DNA of 64,000 nucleotides, taken from an uncultured Pelagibacteraceae bacterium. GTDB lineage: Bacteria > Pseudomonadota > Alphaproteobacteria > Pelagibacterales > Pelagibacteraceae. The stretch spans positions 1 to 64,000 of the forward strand of contig CACGAU010000007.1 in assembly GCA_902571135.1 (NCBI GenBank). The letters run 5' to 3'. The notes under the pieces are model-generated. The model worked only from the letters and a program-made list of their open reading frames with translations. It had not been told where the DNA came from and made no database searches. The position numbers and the translations under genes are program-made. Positions 1-9,299 of this stretch are shown in pieces (the first letter of the stretch is position 1; every line of letters starts with the position of its first letter).

Positions 1-57
1 TCTAATCGTATTGATAAAGAAGGAGCTATGATTGAAATAAGATTTCCCAGTGTTTAA
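1..57 (+). CDS. C-terminal end of a protein, possibly a RegB/PrrB-type sensor histidine kinase (partial)
   Basis: The first 57 bases read in frame as an 18-residue tail (SNRIDKEGAMIEIRFPSV) followed by TAA, so a gene enters from the left edge. A GA-x-V/I-x-(I/V)-RFP ending is typical of the last strand of the HATPase domain of histidine kinases. In Rhodobacter, regulatory genes of the RegB/RegA system lie near ahcY. The identity is an inference from this short tail and the ahcY neighbour; the existence of an upstream reading frame ending here is fairly safe. Confidence 0.4.
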   Translation, partial: SNRIDKEGAMIEIRFPSV

Positions 58-99
58 TCTTATGTTGATAAATAAAATCCTATATGTATAAAGCTTGCC

Positions 100-1386
100 A
101 TGGAAGATTATAAAGTAAAAGATATATCCCAATCAGATTTTGGTAGGAAAGAAATTTCAATAGCTGAAAGTGAAATGCCTGGCTTAATGGCTTTAAGAGA
201 AGAGTATTCTAAGGAAAAACCGTTAAATGGTGCAAGAATTATTGGATGTCTACATATGACAATTCAAACAGCTGTATTAATTGAAACTTTAGTTGAATTA
301 GGTGCTGAAGTAAGATGGTCTTCCTGTAATATTTTTTCAACGCAAGATCATGCAGCTGCTGCAATTGCAAAGGCTGGTATTCCTGTTTACGCTTGGAAAG
401 GTGAAACAGAGGAAGAATATTTGTGGTGTATTAAGCAAACTATAGTTGGAAAACCTGATTGGAAGCCCAATATGTTATTAGATGATGGTGGAGATTTAAC
501 AGCTATCATGCATAACGAATATCAGCATTTAATGAAAGATATTAAGGGTGTTTCAGAAGAGACTACCACTGGAATTAAAGCATTAAATAAAATGGAAAAA
601 GATAAATCCCTTTTAGTTCCAGCAATAAACGTGAATGACTCTGTCACAAAATCAAAATTTGACAACTTATATGGATGTAGAGAAAGTTTAGTAGACGGTA
701 TAAGAAGAGCTACTGATGTAATGATGTCTGGAAAAATTGCTATTGTTGCTGGTTTTGGAGACGTTGGAAAAGGAAGTGCTGCATCTTTAAGACAAAGTGG
801 AGCTAGAGTTTTAGTTACAGAGGCAGATCCAATTTGTGCCCTTCAAGCTGCAATGGAAGGTTATGAAGTGGTATTAATGGATGAGGCTATAAGTAGAGCG
901 GATATCGTTGTAACAGCAACAGGTAACAAAGATATTGTTACTGCAGATCATATGAGAGAAATGAAGGATAGAGCCATCTTATGTAATATTGGTCACTTTG
1001 ATAATGAAATACAAGTTGAAGCTCTTAGAAATTATAAGTGGACTGAAGTAAAACCTCAAGTGCATGAAATAGAGTTACCAAGTGGTAAAAGAATTATTCT
1101 TTTAGCAGAAGGAAGATTAGTTAATCTTGGCTGTGCAACAGGACATCCAAGTTTTGTAATGAGTGCATCATTTACTAATCAAGTAATTGCTCAAATAGAA
1201 CTTTGGCATAATCATAAAAATTATGAAAATAAAGTTTACGTACTTCCAAAACATTTAGATGAAAAAGTAGCAACTCTGCATTTAAAAAAGGTTGGGGCAA
1301 AACTAACAAAATTATCAAAAGATCAAGCAGACTATATAAGTGTTGGAACAGAGGGTCCTTTCAAACCAGATGCCTATCGCTATTAA
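100..1386 (+). CDS. ahcY: Adenosylhomocysteinase (S-adenosylhomocysteine hydrolase)
   Basis: Cytosolic NAD-dependent enzyme that splits S-adenosylhomocysteine into homocysteine and adenosine, clearing the product inhibitor of methyltransferases and feeding the methionine cycle. The 428-residue length fits the compact bacterial form. Visible family motifs are the substrate/catalytic stretch [20 protein letters not shown] and the Rossmann loop [10 protein letters not shown] just after it. The C-terminus KPDAYRY is the classic family ending and supplies a tail lysine that contacts NAD. Only 43 bases separate it from the preceding stop, so there is no room for a SAH riboswitch. Its 3' end overlaps tsaE by 17 bases. 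Confidence 0.97.
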   Translation: MEDYKVKDISQSDFGRKEISIAESEMPGLMALREEYSKEKPLNGARIIGCLHMTIQTAVLIETLVELGAEVRWSSCNIFSTQDHAAAAIAKAGIPVYAWKGETEEEYLWCIKQTIVGKPDWKPNMLLDDGGDLTAIMHNEYQHLMKDIKGVSEETTTGIKALNKMEKDKSLLVPAINVNDSVTKSKFDNLYGCRESLVDGIRRATDVMMSGKIAIVAGFGDVGKGSAASLRQSGARVLVTEADPICALQAAMEGYEVVLMDEAISRADIVVTATGNKDIVTADHMREMKDRAILCNIGHFDNEIQVEALRNYKWTEVKPQVHEIELPSGKRIILLAEGRLVNLGCATGHPSFVMSASFTNQVIAQIELWHNHKNYENKVYVLPKHLDEKVATLHLKKVGAKLTKLSKDQADYISVGTEGPFKPDAYRY

Positions 1387-1819
1387 AGATAGCACAATCG
1401 ATATCACTTCAGAGAAGTTAACCAAAGAATTAGCTAAAGAATTTACAAAATATCTTAAAGGTGGTGAGTTTATTTTTTTATATGGAGAGATGGGCGTTGG
1501 TAAAACAACCTTTGTTAAATATTTTATAAATGAGTATCAAAAAATAAATAATTTAACACAAACAGAAATTACAAGCCCTACTTTTAGTTTATTAAATGAG
1601 TATCAGGTAAAAGATATAAGAATAAAACATTATGATTTATTTAGAGTTAATAGGAAAGAAGATATCAATAATTTAGATATTTTTGAAAAAGATAATAAAT
1701 TAATAACACTTATAGAATGGCCACAATTAATTGCTGATAAACGAGATATAAAATTTATAACTTTAACATTTAATTATTTAAATCAATTAAATGATAGAAC
1801 TGTGGATATAAAAGTTTAA
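1370..1819 (+). CDS. tsaE: tRNA threonylcarbamoyladenosine biosynthesis ATPase TsaE
   Basis: ATPase of the TsaB-TsaD-TsaE complex that makes the t6A modification at position 37 of ANN-decoding tRNAs. A Walker A motif (GEMGVGKT) sits at about residues 39-46, followed by the TsaE features SPTF and HYDLFR. I chose ATG 1370 (protein begins MPIAIKDS), giving 149 residues, the normal size. A start 30 bases upstream is open but would deepen the overlap with ahcY. The gene heads a run tsaE-amgK-murU that is conserved in many proteobacteria. Confidence 0.93.
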   Translation: MPIAIKDSTIDITSEKLTKELAKEFTKYLKGGEFIFLYGEMGVGKTTFVKYFINEYQKINNLTQTEITSPTFSLLNEYQVKDIRIKHYDLFRVNRKEDINNLDIFEKDNKLITLIEWPQLIADKRDIKFITLTFNYLNQLNDRTVDIKV

Positions 1820-1835
1820 ATTAAAACCTATTTTG

Positions 1836-2780
1836 ATGAAAAGCTTAGCAAAATTGAAAAAAATAAAAGGTGACGCATCTTTTAGAGAATTTTACAGAAA
1901 CAAAAAAAATAAATCCATTATTGTAGTATCTAAGAAAGAAAAGTTAAAAAATCTTTTAATTTACGATGCGATAAATAAAATTTTAATTAAAAATAAAATT
2001 TTATCACCAATTCTATTAAGTGAAAATTACGTTAATAATTATATAGAAATAAATGACTTTGGAGATAAAACTTTGTTTCAAATTTTAAAAAACAAAAAGA
2101 ATAATAAATATCTCATTTTTAAGAAGATAATAAAAATTTTAAATAAAATACAATTAATAAAAGATAAAAAAGTAAAAAATTTTAAAAACAAATTATATAA
2201 AGTACAAGAATATAATAACAAAATTTTGTTTGATGAAACTAAACTTTTTTGTGAGTGGTATGCACCAAAGAAATTATCTAAATTCGAAAGTATTAAATTT
2301 AAAAAGAAATTTATACCAGAGGTAAAAAATTTATTATCAAAACTAAATTACAAAAATGATACATTTGTTCATAGAGATTTTCATGTTTCAAACTTTATGT
2401 ACCACAATAAAAAAATTGCAGTTATAGATAGTCAAGATGCACTAATTGGCAATAGAGCTTACGATTTAGCATCCTTAATTGATGACGTGAGATTTAAAAC
2501 ATCCAATGAATTTAAAGATAAAGTATTTAAGTTTTACGTCAAAACAAATCAAAAAATTAATTTAAAAAAATTCAAAGAAGATTTTGAAATATTATCTGTT
2601 TTAAGGAATTTAAAAATAATTGGTATATTTATGCGTTTAGCTGTTAGAGATAATAAAAAAAAATATCTTAAATTAATTCCCTATGCTTGGAAAATGATTG
2701 ATCATAGAATTAAAAAGCAGAAGGAATTTAAAAATTTGATGTTACTATTAAAAAATAATTTTCCCAAGTTTATAAGATAG
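1836..2780 (+). CDS. amgK: N-acetylmuramate/N-acetylglucosamine kinase AmgK (aminoglycoside-phosphotransferase fold)
   Basis: Predicted cytosolic sugar kinase that phosphorylates recycled MurNAc (or GlcNAc) at C1, feeding MurU. The protein opens with GDASFREFYR, the family's N-terminal signature. It carries the kinase catalytic loop HRDFHVSN at about residues 180-187 and the metal-binding stretch IDSQDA at about 198-203. ATG 1836 is preferred over the adjoining in-frame TTG at 1833. Position between tsaE and a nucleotidyltransferase is the standard amgK context. The function is by family and context; the exact sugar is not shown by the sequence. Confidence 0.85.
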   Translation: MKSLAKLKKIKGDASFREFYRNKKNKSIIVVSKKEKLKNLLIYDAINKILIKNKILSPILLSENYVNNYIEINDFGDKTLFQILKNKKNNKYLIFKKIIKILNKIQLIKDKKVKNFKNKLYKVQEYNNKILFDETKLFCEWYAPKKLSKFESIKFKKKFIPEVKNLLSKLNYKNDTFVHRDFHVSNFMYHNKKIAVIDSQDALIGNRAYDLASLIDDVRFKTSNEFKDKVFKFYVKTNQKINLKKFKEDFEILSVLRNLKIIGIFMRLAVRDNKKKYLKLIPYAWKMIDHRIKKQKEFKNLMLLLKNNFPKFIR

Positions 2781-2784
2781 AGTT

Positions 2785-3474
2785 ATGAAAATAAATACAG
2801 CATTAATTTTATGTGCAGGTTATGGTAAAAGATTAAATCCAATTACTTTAAACACCCCAAAGCCCTTATTAAAAATTAAAGATGTAAGTATGCTGGAGAG
2901 ATGCATTAATTTAATTAAAAAATTAGGTGTTAAAAAAATTTTAATAAACACTTTTTATTTAAAGGATCAATTTTCAGTTTTTTTAAAACGTAAAAATTTC
3001 AATATTGATATCAAAATAATTGAGGATGGTAAGCACATTTTAGATACAGGGGGAGGTATTCAAAATATGGTTCAAGATTCTAATGAAAATAATTTTATAA
3101 TTTTTAATCCTGACACAATCTGGAGTAATAACTATAAAGACGAGATATTAAAAATGGAAAAAATGTTTTTTTATGAAAAATTAGAAAACATTCTTCTCTT
3201 AGCTAACAAAAAATTAAGTTTTGATAAAAAGCTAAAAGGAGATTTCAATTTAAAAAATAATTTAATTAATAAAGAGTCTGAAAAAGAACTAATTTACATT
3301 GGTTGTCAAATAATTAGTAAAAAATTGTTTGTGAGAAATAAAATAGAAAATTACTCTATTTTGGAAATTTGGAATAAACTATTAGATAAAAAAAAGTTAT
3401 ATGGTTATGAAAGCCAACAAGATTTTTATCATTTAACTGACCTTGATATTTTTAATAAACTAAAAGATCTTTAG
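2785..3474 (+). CDS. murU: N-acetylmuramate-1-phosphate uridylyltransferase MurU
   Basis: Nucleotidyltransferase predicted to convert MurNAc-1-phosphate and UTP to UDP-MurNAc, the second step of the fosfomycin-insensitive peptidoglycan recycling route. The N-terminus has the pyrophosphorylase signature LCAGYGKRLNP followed by TPKPLL. A DTGGGI motif near residue 90 and NPDT near residue 110 form the sugar and metal site. At 229 residues it has the compact MurU length rather than the longer GlmU/GalU forms. It starts 5 bases after amgK, and its last 23 bases overlap the 3' end of gpmA on the other strand. Confidence 0.85.
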   Translation: MKINTALILCAGYGKRLNPITLNTPKPLLKIKDVSMLERCINLIKKLGVKKILINTFYLKDQFSVFLKRKNFNIDIKIIEDGKHILDTGGGIQNMVQDSNENNFIIFNPDTIWSNNYKDEILKMEKMFFYEKLENILLLANKKLSFDKKLKGDFNLKNNLINKESEKELIYIGCQIISKKLFVRNKIENYSILEIWNKLLDKKKLYGYESQQDFYHLTDLDIFNKLKDL

Positions 3475-4159
3475 CTCTTTCTTTATCAAGATATTTACAA
3501 TTAGAAATTTTGCTATTTTCTAACTCAATTAAAAGAGGATTTCCTGTAGGTATTTCAAGCTTAGAGATTTCGTTGTCATTTAAATTTAACAAGTATTTAC
3601 AAAGAGCTCTTATTGAGTTTCCATGAGCTGAAATAAGAATATTTTCAGTTGTTCTATTTTCTATCTCATTGCTATAAAATTTTATTACTCTTTCATATGT
3701 ATCTTTTAACGACTCAGTATCAGGAATTTTTTCAGGAGGGACTTCTTTATAAGTTTTAATATTTAAGGGATGATAAGGATTTTTTTTATCTAAAGGGTCG
3801 GGTCTTAGATCCCAAGAACGTCTAAATTGATGAACTTTTTCTTCTCCAAGTTTTTTTTTCATTTCATCTTTATTTAATCCAGTAAGAGCCCCATAATGTC
3901 TTTCGTTTAATTCCCATGCACTTTTTACTTCTTTAAAATCTTGTAATTCTTCCTGTATAATTTTTAGAGTATTTTTAGCTCTTAGTTGAAAAGACGAGTA
4001 ATACAGATTGACCTCAATTTTTTCTTGTTTTATTAATTCACCAGCTTTTTTTGCTTCTGATTTTCCATTTTCTGTTAGGTCTACATCAACCCATCCAGTA
4101 AATTTTTTTTCAAGATTCCAGACACTTTGACCATGTCTAACTAAGATTAAATAACTCAT
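3452..4159 (-). CDS. gpmA: 2,3-bisphosphoglycerate-dependent phosphoglycerate mutase
   Basis: Interconverts 3- and 2-phosphoglycerate in lower glycolysis and gluconeogenesis. The phosphohistidine motif RHGQSVWN is at residues 8-15 and the FTGW(V/A)D segment follows. NERHYGALTGLNK, RRSWDLRPDPL and the second catalytic histidine in SAHGNSIRAL are all present. The length of 235 residues fits the dPGM family. It is convergent with murU, sharing 23 bases, and lies back to back with the VanZ-like gene. Confidence 0.95.
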   Translation of the reverse strand: MSYLILVRHGQSVWNLEKKFTGWVDVDLTENGKSEAKKAGELIKQEKIEVNLYYSSFQLRAKNTLKIIQEELQDFKEVKSAWELNERHYGALTGLNKDEMKKKLGEEKVHQFRRSWDLRPDPLDKKNPYHPLNIKTYKEVPPEKIPDTESLKDTYERVIKFYSNEIENRTTENILISAHGNSIRALCKYLLNLNDNEISKLEIPTGNPLLIELENSKISNCKYLDKERAKDLLVY

Positions 4160-4204
4160 TTGTTTATCTTTTAAATTAATTTGATAAATAAAAATATAAT
4201 AGAC

Positions 4205-4594
4205 ATGTATAATTTTTTTACAAAAAATAAATTAATTTTTTTTTTAAGTAATTTAATATTAATTATAGAATATATATATCCAGGTAGTTTATTAGGATGT
4301 ATAATCTTTAATGATTGCAAAAAGCAACCTCAACTTACACACGATTTTATTATTTCTGCTAATCACTTTTATAGTTTTTTCATTTTATCAATAATTGGTT
4401 TTTTTACTTATAAAAAGAACAGTTTATATAAAATATTAATAATATATTTGTTATCACTTTCATTATTTTTAGAAATTTTACATTTAATTGTTCCAAACAG
4501 AAGTTTTGAGTTATCTGATTTTTTTGGAAATTTATTTGGAATTCTAATTGCTTTAATTATATATAAATTAATAAAAAAATATGAAATATTTTAA
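4205..4594 (+). CDS. VanZ-like membrane protein
   Basis: Small hydrophobic protein of about 129 residues with roughly four predicted membrane segments. The VanZ-family signature is visible near the C-terminus: a glutamate and histidine in the third helix, then VPNRSFELSDFFGNLFG, matching the usual P-x-R-x(4)-D-x(2)-(G)N-x(2)-G pattern. Molecular function is unknown for most family members. I use ATG 4205; an in-frame TTG at 4181 would add eight residues. The 3' end overlaps the next gene by 14 bases, suggesting co-transcription. Confidence 0.7.
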   Translation: MYNFFTKNKLIFFLSNLILIIEYIYPGSLLGCIIFNDCKKQPQLTHDFIISANHFYSFFILSIIGFFTYKKNSLYKILIIYLLSLSLFLEILHLIVPNRSFELSDFFGNLFGILIALIIYKLIKKYEIF

Positions 4595-5177
4595 ATTAAA
4601 TTTTTTTATTTTATTTATTTTTCTTTATGGTTGCTCATCAGTTCCATCTAATATTTCAAGTGGTTGTTCTATATTTGATGAAAAATATTTATGGTACAAA
4701 CATGCCAAAAAATCTGAAAAAAAATGGGGTACACCAATTCATTTACAACTTGCAATTATAAAGATGGAATCAGGTTTTGATTGGTTGGCAAAACCTCCGA
4801 GACAAAAAATTTTTAAAATCATTCCCTATAAAAGACCTTCGAGCTCATTTGGTTACTCACAGGCAGTTAAAGGAACCTGGAAACAATATAAGGACGAAAC
4901 TGGAAATAAATTTGCAAGAAGAACAAGTTTTAAAGACAGCGTAGATTTTATAGGTTGGTACACAAACAAAACTACAAAAATTCTTAAAATTTCAAAAAAA
5001 AATGCTTTTAAACAATATATTGCTTATCATGAGGGATGGGGCAATTATAAAAATTATAAAAAAAATAAAAAAGTCATTAATTTAGCAAAGAGAGTAGCAA
5101 AACAATCAGAACTTTATAAGCGACAATTATTTAAGTGTCAAAATTCATTAACAACAAGAAAATATATTATTTTTTAA
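4581..5177 (+). CDS. Lipoprotein with SLT-like lysozyme-fold domain (putative lytic transglycosylase)
   Basis: The first 18 residues are a lipoprotein signal ending in the lipobox LYGC, so the protein should be anchored in an envelope membrane. The rest resembles a transglycosylase SLT domain: AIIKMESGFDW supplies the expected catalytic glutamate, followed by SSSFGYSQAVKGTW, the substrate-groove segment, and a later AYHEGWGNY. The likely role is cleavage of peptidoglycan glycan strands, fitting the nearby AmgK/MurU recycling enzymes. It overlaps the VanZ-like gene at its start and the RND gene by 4 bases at its end (convergent). The activity is inferred. Confidence 0.75.
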   Translation: MKYFKLNFFILFIFLYGCSSVPSNISSGCSIFDEKYLWYKHAKKSEKKWGTPIHLQLAIIKMESGFDWLAKPPRQKIFKIIPYKRPSSSFGYSQAVKGTWKQYKDETGNKFARRTSFKDSVDFIGWYTNKTTKILKISKKNAFKQYIAYHEGWGNYKNYKKNKKVINLAKRVAKQSELYKRQLFKCQNSLTTRKYIIF

Positions 5178-8100
5178 TTTAGCTGTTTCTTTAATTCAAT
5201 ATCAACAGCATCAATTCTTTTAGTATTTTTTGCAAGTGCTAAATACATTGTTGGAGTTACATATAAAGTGAAGAAAGTTGAAATTATCATTCCTCCTAAA
5301 ATTGTACAACCTACAGCCAATCTAGAGCCCTCACCCGCACCAGGTCCAATATTTCCAATAACTAATGGAAGCATTGCTATCATTGTGCTAAGTGAAGTCA
5401 TTACGATCGGTCGAATTCTTAATTGGCACGCTTTAATTATAGCATCTTGGATTTTAACACCAGTAGTTCTTATCTGGTTTGAATAGTCTACTATCAAAAT
5501 ACTGTTTTTTGTGGATATACCAATGAGTATTATTAAGGCGATTTGAGAGAAAATATTTACTGAGCTGTTTAAAAATAAAATAAATACTAAGCCACCAAAT
5601 ACAGCTAGTGGAACTGTTAAAATAATAATAAATGGATGAACAAAAGAATTAAATGTAGCTGCCATAACCAGATAAGCGGTTAACAAAGCAAGAGCAAAAA
5701 TCAAGTATATTTCATTTGTTGTTTCTTTTAACTCTTCAGATTTTCCTTTCCAGGTGATTTGATTTTGAGGGGCAACTCTAATCATTACATCTTCCAAGTA
5801 TTTTATTGCCTCTGTTAAAGTATAATCTTCTGCAAGCGCAGCAGAAATTGTTACTGCTCTTTGACGATTGTATCTTGGAAGTGCCTCAGCAGTACCTTTT
5901 TCTTTAAACTCAACTAAACTTGCAACAGATACAAGTTTACCAGTTGTTTCAGATCTAACAAAAATTTTTGACAATCCATCTTTATCTCTTCTGTCTGCTA
6001 GATATTGTTGTAAAATTATTGGATATTCTCTACCTTCTTTACTAAAAGTTGTTACTCTTTTTCCACCATAAAGTGTTTCTAAAGTTCTACCGATATTTTC
6101 GGTAGATACTCCCAAATCATTTGCTCTATTTTTATTAGTGATTAATTTAACCTCTGGTTTATTTTTTGTATAATCACTTTCAATTCTAGACATATTTCTA
6201 TTTTTTCTTAATTCTCTTAAGACACTAGTTTGAATCTCCTCTAATTCTTCGTAACTAGATCCATATATGACCATTTGAACAGGTTTATTATAACTAGATA
6301 CTCTTATTGATTGTGGAGAAATTGGAAATGCAAAAGTTTCAGGTACAGAAACCACTTGTCCAATAGCTTCTCTTAATATTATTTGACTACTTTTTTCTCT
6401 ATTTTTCCATTCATCAAGTAATGCAATAATTATAAAACTATTATAAGATGTTGCAGATCTTCCAAAACCAGGAACTCTCATGATTAGTCTTGCATATGGA
6501 CTATCTTCTGCCTGTAATAATTTTAATATTCTTCCTTCAATTATTTGCGCTTTTTCTTGGGTATATTCAAATGAACTTCCTTCATCAGTTGACCCAATAA
6601 TTAAATAAGCACCCCTATCTTCAATTGGTATCAATTCTTTTTTGGAAAAACTAAACAAATAAGCTGAGGCAGCAATAATTAAAATTATAAATATCGAAAT
6701 AGTTTTTTGTTTATTCACCCAATATTTGAGGGAGTTTACATAAAATACTGTAAAAGATTTAAATCCATTATTAAATTTTTTTACAAAGAAATTAATTTTT
6801 TCTTTTTTGTTTAAAAATTTACTTCCTAGCATTGGAGATAATGTTAATGCCACAAAAGAAGATACAACGATTGAAAAAGATAAGGCTATTGCTGTTTCTT
6901 TAAACAAGGTTCCTGATATTCCTTTAATAAAAATTAAAGGTAAAAATACTGCTATAAGAATTAAAGTCGTTGCTATAATTGCAAATGTAATTTGTTTAGA
7001 ACCCTTGTAAGCAGCCACTAAAGGTGTTTCACCATTTTCAATTCTTGTATAGATCGCATCAGTCATGATCACAGAGTCATCAGTGATTATACCAATTGCT
7101 AGAATAAAACTTAGTAATACAAAAATATTAATTGATAAATCAAATATATATAGACCTAGAAATGATCCAATTAGACTAACTGGTAAAGCAACCGCAGGAA
7201 CTATTACTGCTTTAAGGTTACCTAAAAAAAGATAAATAATTAAAACAACTAATACAAATGCAATTACTAAACTTTTATATACTTCTTCTATTGCAGCACC
7301 AATGTAGGTTGCTCTGTTAAATGCTATTTCTAACTTTAATCCATCAGGTAAGGATTTGTTAAGTTCTTTGATTTTAGTTTTTATTTGTTTAGAAAGCTCT
7401 ACCGTTGAAGCACCACTTTTAGCATAAATACCAATACCAACAGTTTTTAAATTTACTGCATTTTTTCTTTGTGCTTTAAATAAAGTTTTTTCTGAAACAG
7501 GTCCAAACTCTATATTTGCGACATCAGATAAAATGATAACTTTTTCTTTAATTTTCTTAAGTGGCAATTGTTTAATAGAATCAATATTAGAATAGGATTT
7601 ATCAATGTTTAAAGTTAAGTCTTTGTTATTGGCTTCTAAGGTTCCAGCTGGAAGATTTATATTCTCATTTCTAAGAGCTCTTTCAACTTCTTGAATTGTA
7701 AGATCATTCGCAGCTAATTTTATTGGATCTATCCAAACTCTAACACTAAGCTCTCTTAATCCACCAACTAAAATCCGACCTACGTTTGGTACACTTGAGA
7801 ATGCATCTATTAGATATCTTTCAGCATAATCTCCAAGATCTAAATCATTCCAAGTTGGAGATGATAAAGCTACCCACATTGTAGTTGTGAAGCCTGCTGC
7901 TTGTTTTAAAATTTGAGGAGGGTTTGACTCGCTTGGTAAATTATCAACAACTCTTGCAACCCTTTCTCTAATATCGTTAGCAGCAGCATCTAAATCAATG
8001 TCTGTATTAAATTGAATATTTATCCTGCTTCTTCCATTTAAAGAACTTGAGTCAATATTTTTGATTCCCTCAGCACCTCCAATTACATCTTCTAATTTTT

Positions 8101-8296
8101 GAGTTATTTCTTCATCAACGATTTCAGCAGAAGCAGATTTATAATCTGTTTGAACTTGAACTACTGGGGGCTGTATACCATCTGGAAGTTCTCGTACCGG
8201 CAATTCTAAAAAGACAAAAATACCAAAAATTATCAATATTAAAGACATGACCCAAGCAACAACAGGTCGTTTAATGCTAACTTCAGTTATATACAT
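5174..8296 (-). CDS. RND-family efflux transporter, inner-membrane permease (AcrB/MexF-like)
   Basis: A 1040-residue proton-driven efflux pump subunit. The N-terminal helix starts at SIKRPVVAWVMSLILI, followed by the porter-domain stretch FLELPVRELPDGIQPPVV. Two groups of membrane helices surround residues 340-490 and 860-1020. The first contains the proton-relay pair of aspartates in GIITDDSVI; the second ends near PTMYLAL. It is translated just after the adaptor gene (8301-9296) on the same strand. No outer-membrane TolC-type channel gene lies nearby, so the partner is presumably encoded elsewhere. The substrate cannot be read from the sequence. Confidence 0.93.
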   Translation of the reverse strand: MYITEVSIKRPVVAWVMSLILIIFGIFVFLELPVRELPDGIQPPVVQVQTDYKSASAEIVDEEITQKLEDVIGGAEGIKNIDSSSLNGRSRINIQFNTDIDLDAAANDIRERVARVVDNLPSESNPPQILKQAAGFTTTMWVALSSPTWNDLDLGDYAERYLIDAFSSVPNVGRILVGGLRELSVRVWIDPIKLAANDLTIQEVERALRNENINLPAGTLEANNKDLTLNIDKSYSNIDSIKQLPLKKIKEKVIILSDVANIEFGPVSEKTLFKAQRKNAVNLKTVGIGIYAKSGASTVELSKQIKTKIKELNKSLPDGLKLEIAFNRATYIGAAIEEVYKSLVIAFVLVVLIIYLFLGNLKAVIVPAVALPVSLIGSFLGLYIFDLSINIFVLLSFILAIGIITDDSVIMTDAIYTRIENGETPLVAAYKGSKQITFAIIATTLILIAVFLPLIFIKGISGTLFKETAIALSFSIVVSSFVALTLSPMLGSKFLNKKEKINFFVKKFNNGFKSFTVFYVNSLKYWVNKQKTISIFIILIIAASAYLFSFSKKELIPIEDRGAYLIIGSTDEGSSFEYTQEKAQIIEGRILKLLQAEDSPYARLIMRVPGFGRSATSYNSFIIIALLDEWKNREKSSQIILREAIGQVVSVPETFAFPISPQSIRVSSYNKPVQMVIYGSSYEELEEIQTSVLRELRKNRNMSRIESDYTKNKPEVKLITNKNRANDLGVSTENIGRTLETLYGGKRVTTFSKEGREYPIILQQYLADRRDKDGLSKIFVRSETTGKLVSVASLVEFKEKGTAEALPRYNRQRAVTISAALAEDYTLTEAIKYLEDVMIRVAPQNQITWKGKSEELKETTNEIYLIFALALLTAYLVMAATFNSFVHPFIIILTVPLAVFGGLVFILFLNSSVNIFSQIALIILIGISTKNSILIVDYSNQIRTTGVKIQDAIIKACQLRIRPIVMTSLSTMIAMLPLVIGNIGPGAGEGSRLAVGCTILGGMIISTFFTLYVTPTMYLALAKNTKRIDAVDIELKKQLN

Positions 8297-8300
8297 TTAA

Positions 8301-9296
8301 TTATTTTTTCTCTTTATCTGATTTTTTAAAAATATTTTTCAACCAATCAAATTTTCCTTTTTTATCTTCAGCTTTTTTTGATTTATCTTTTTTACCCCAA
8401 CTAGAATTTCCTTGCTGTTTTTTGGCATCTTTATCAATTGGTCTTATGGTTAAGTTCGGTCTTACTTTTTTTGTTCCTTCTGCAACAATTTTATCTCCAT
8501 TATTTAATCCATCTAATATTTCCACAAAGCCCAAGTATCTATCACCAATGGTTACCTTTGTTTTCATTACTTTATTTTTTTCATCAACTTTATAAATAAA
8601 AACATTTTCACCCTCGACAATTGTACTAGTGTCAGGAGCACTTAAGCCATTTCTTACGTCATATTTAATTGATATTTCTAAAAATGAGCCAGGTAATATT
8701 TCACCCGATGAATTGTCCATCTTAATTCTTGTTGCTAAAGCTCTTGTATCTTCACTTATCCTGCTAGCAAATGAGTCTACTTCACCTTTATAAATTTTAT
8801 TTTTATATCCAGAAAATTTAATATCAACTGGCAGACCAACCTTAATAAATGGTACAAAAATTTCAGGAATATCTACATCACAATATATTGAGCTAGTATC
8901 TTCAAGATTAATTAATATTGAAGATTTTGAAACCTCTATATCTTCAGAAAATTCTCTTTTTCCAATAACACCATCAAATTGTGCAATAACTTTTCGATTT
9001 TTAAGCTCAGCAATTACATCTCCCTTTTTAACTTTTTGATTAAATTTTATAGGTTTTAATATTTCATATTTTTCAATTTTAAACGATTGTGTTTGAATTG
9101 GAGTTGCAGTCCCATAGGTACTAACAACATTTTCAAAAACTCTTTCTTGAGTAGTAGTTATTATTATTCCTGGAGGCGGTCTTTTACTAAATTTTTTTTT
9201 GAAGTGATTTCCTATCATTGTTCTTCCAATGATCACTGTTGCAATGATTAAGAAAAATATTATTACTATACTTGTTATTTTTGTAGATGTTTTCAT
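8301..9296 (-). CDS. RND efflux periplasmic adaptor (membrane fusion protein)
   Basis: Partner of the downstream RND permease, linking it to an outer-membrane channel. A single N-terminal membrane segment (residues about 8-28) is followed by a half-lipoyl motif (VKKGDVIAELKNRKV ... AQFDGVIGKREFSEDI) and a beta-barrel domain, the order usual for HlyD/AcrA adaptors. It is short at 331 residues and has little room for a long coiled-coil hairpin. The C-terminal tail is lysine-rich and low in complexity (about residues 285-331). It lies 4 bases upstream of the permease start and 3 bases after sseA, suggesting one transcript. Confidence 0.9.
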   Translation of the reverse strand: MKTSTKITSIVIIFFLIIATVIIGRTMIGNHFKKKFSKRPPPGIIITTTQERVFENVVSTYGTATPIQTQSFKIEKYEILKPIKFNQKVKKGDVIAELKNRKVIAQFDGVIGKREFSEDIEVSKSSILINLEDTSSIYCDVDIPEIFVPFIKVGLPVDIKFSGYKNKIYKGEVDSFASRISEDTRALATRIKMDNSSGEILPGSFLEISIKYDVRNGLSAPDTSTIVEGENVFIYKVDEKNKVMKTKVTIGDRYLGFVEILDGLNNGDKIVAEGTKKVRPNLTIRPIDKDAKKQQGNSSWGKKDKSKKAEDKKGKFDWLKNIFKKSDKEKK

Positions 9297-9299
9297 AAG

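Noticed and set aside
58..99. Possible SAH or SAM riboswitch before ahcY
   Set aside because: Only 42 bases separate the preceding stop from the start codon, with no stem structure seen; too short for any known class.
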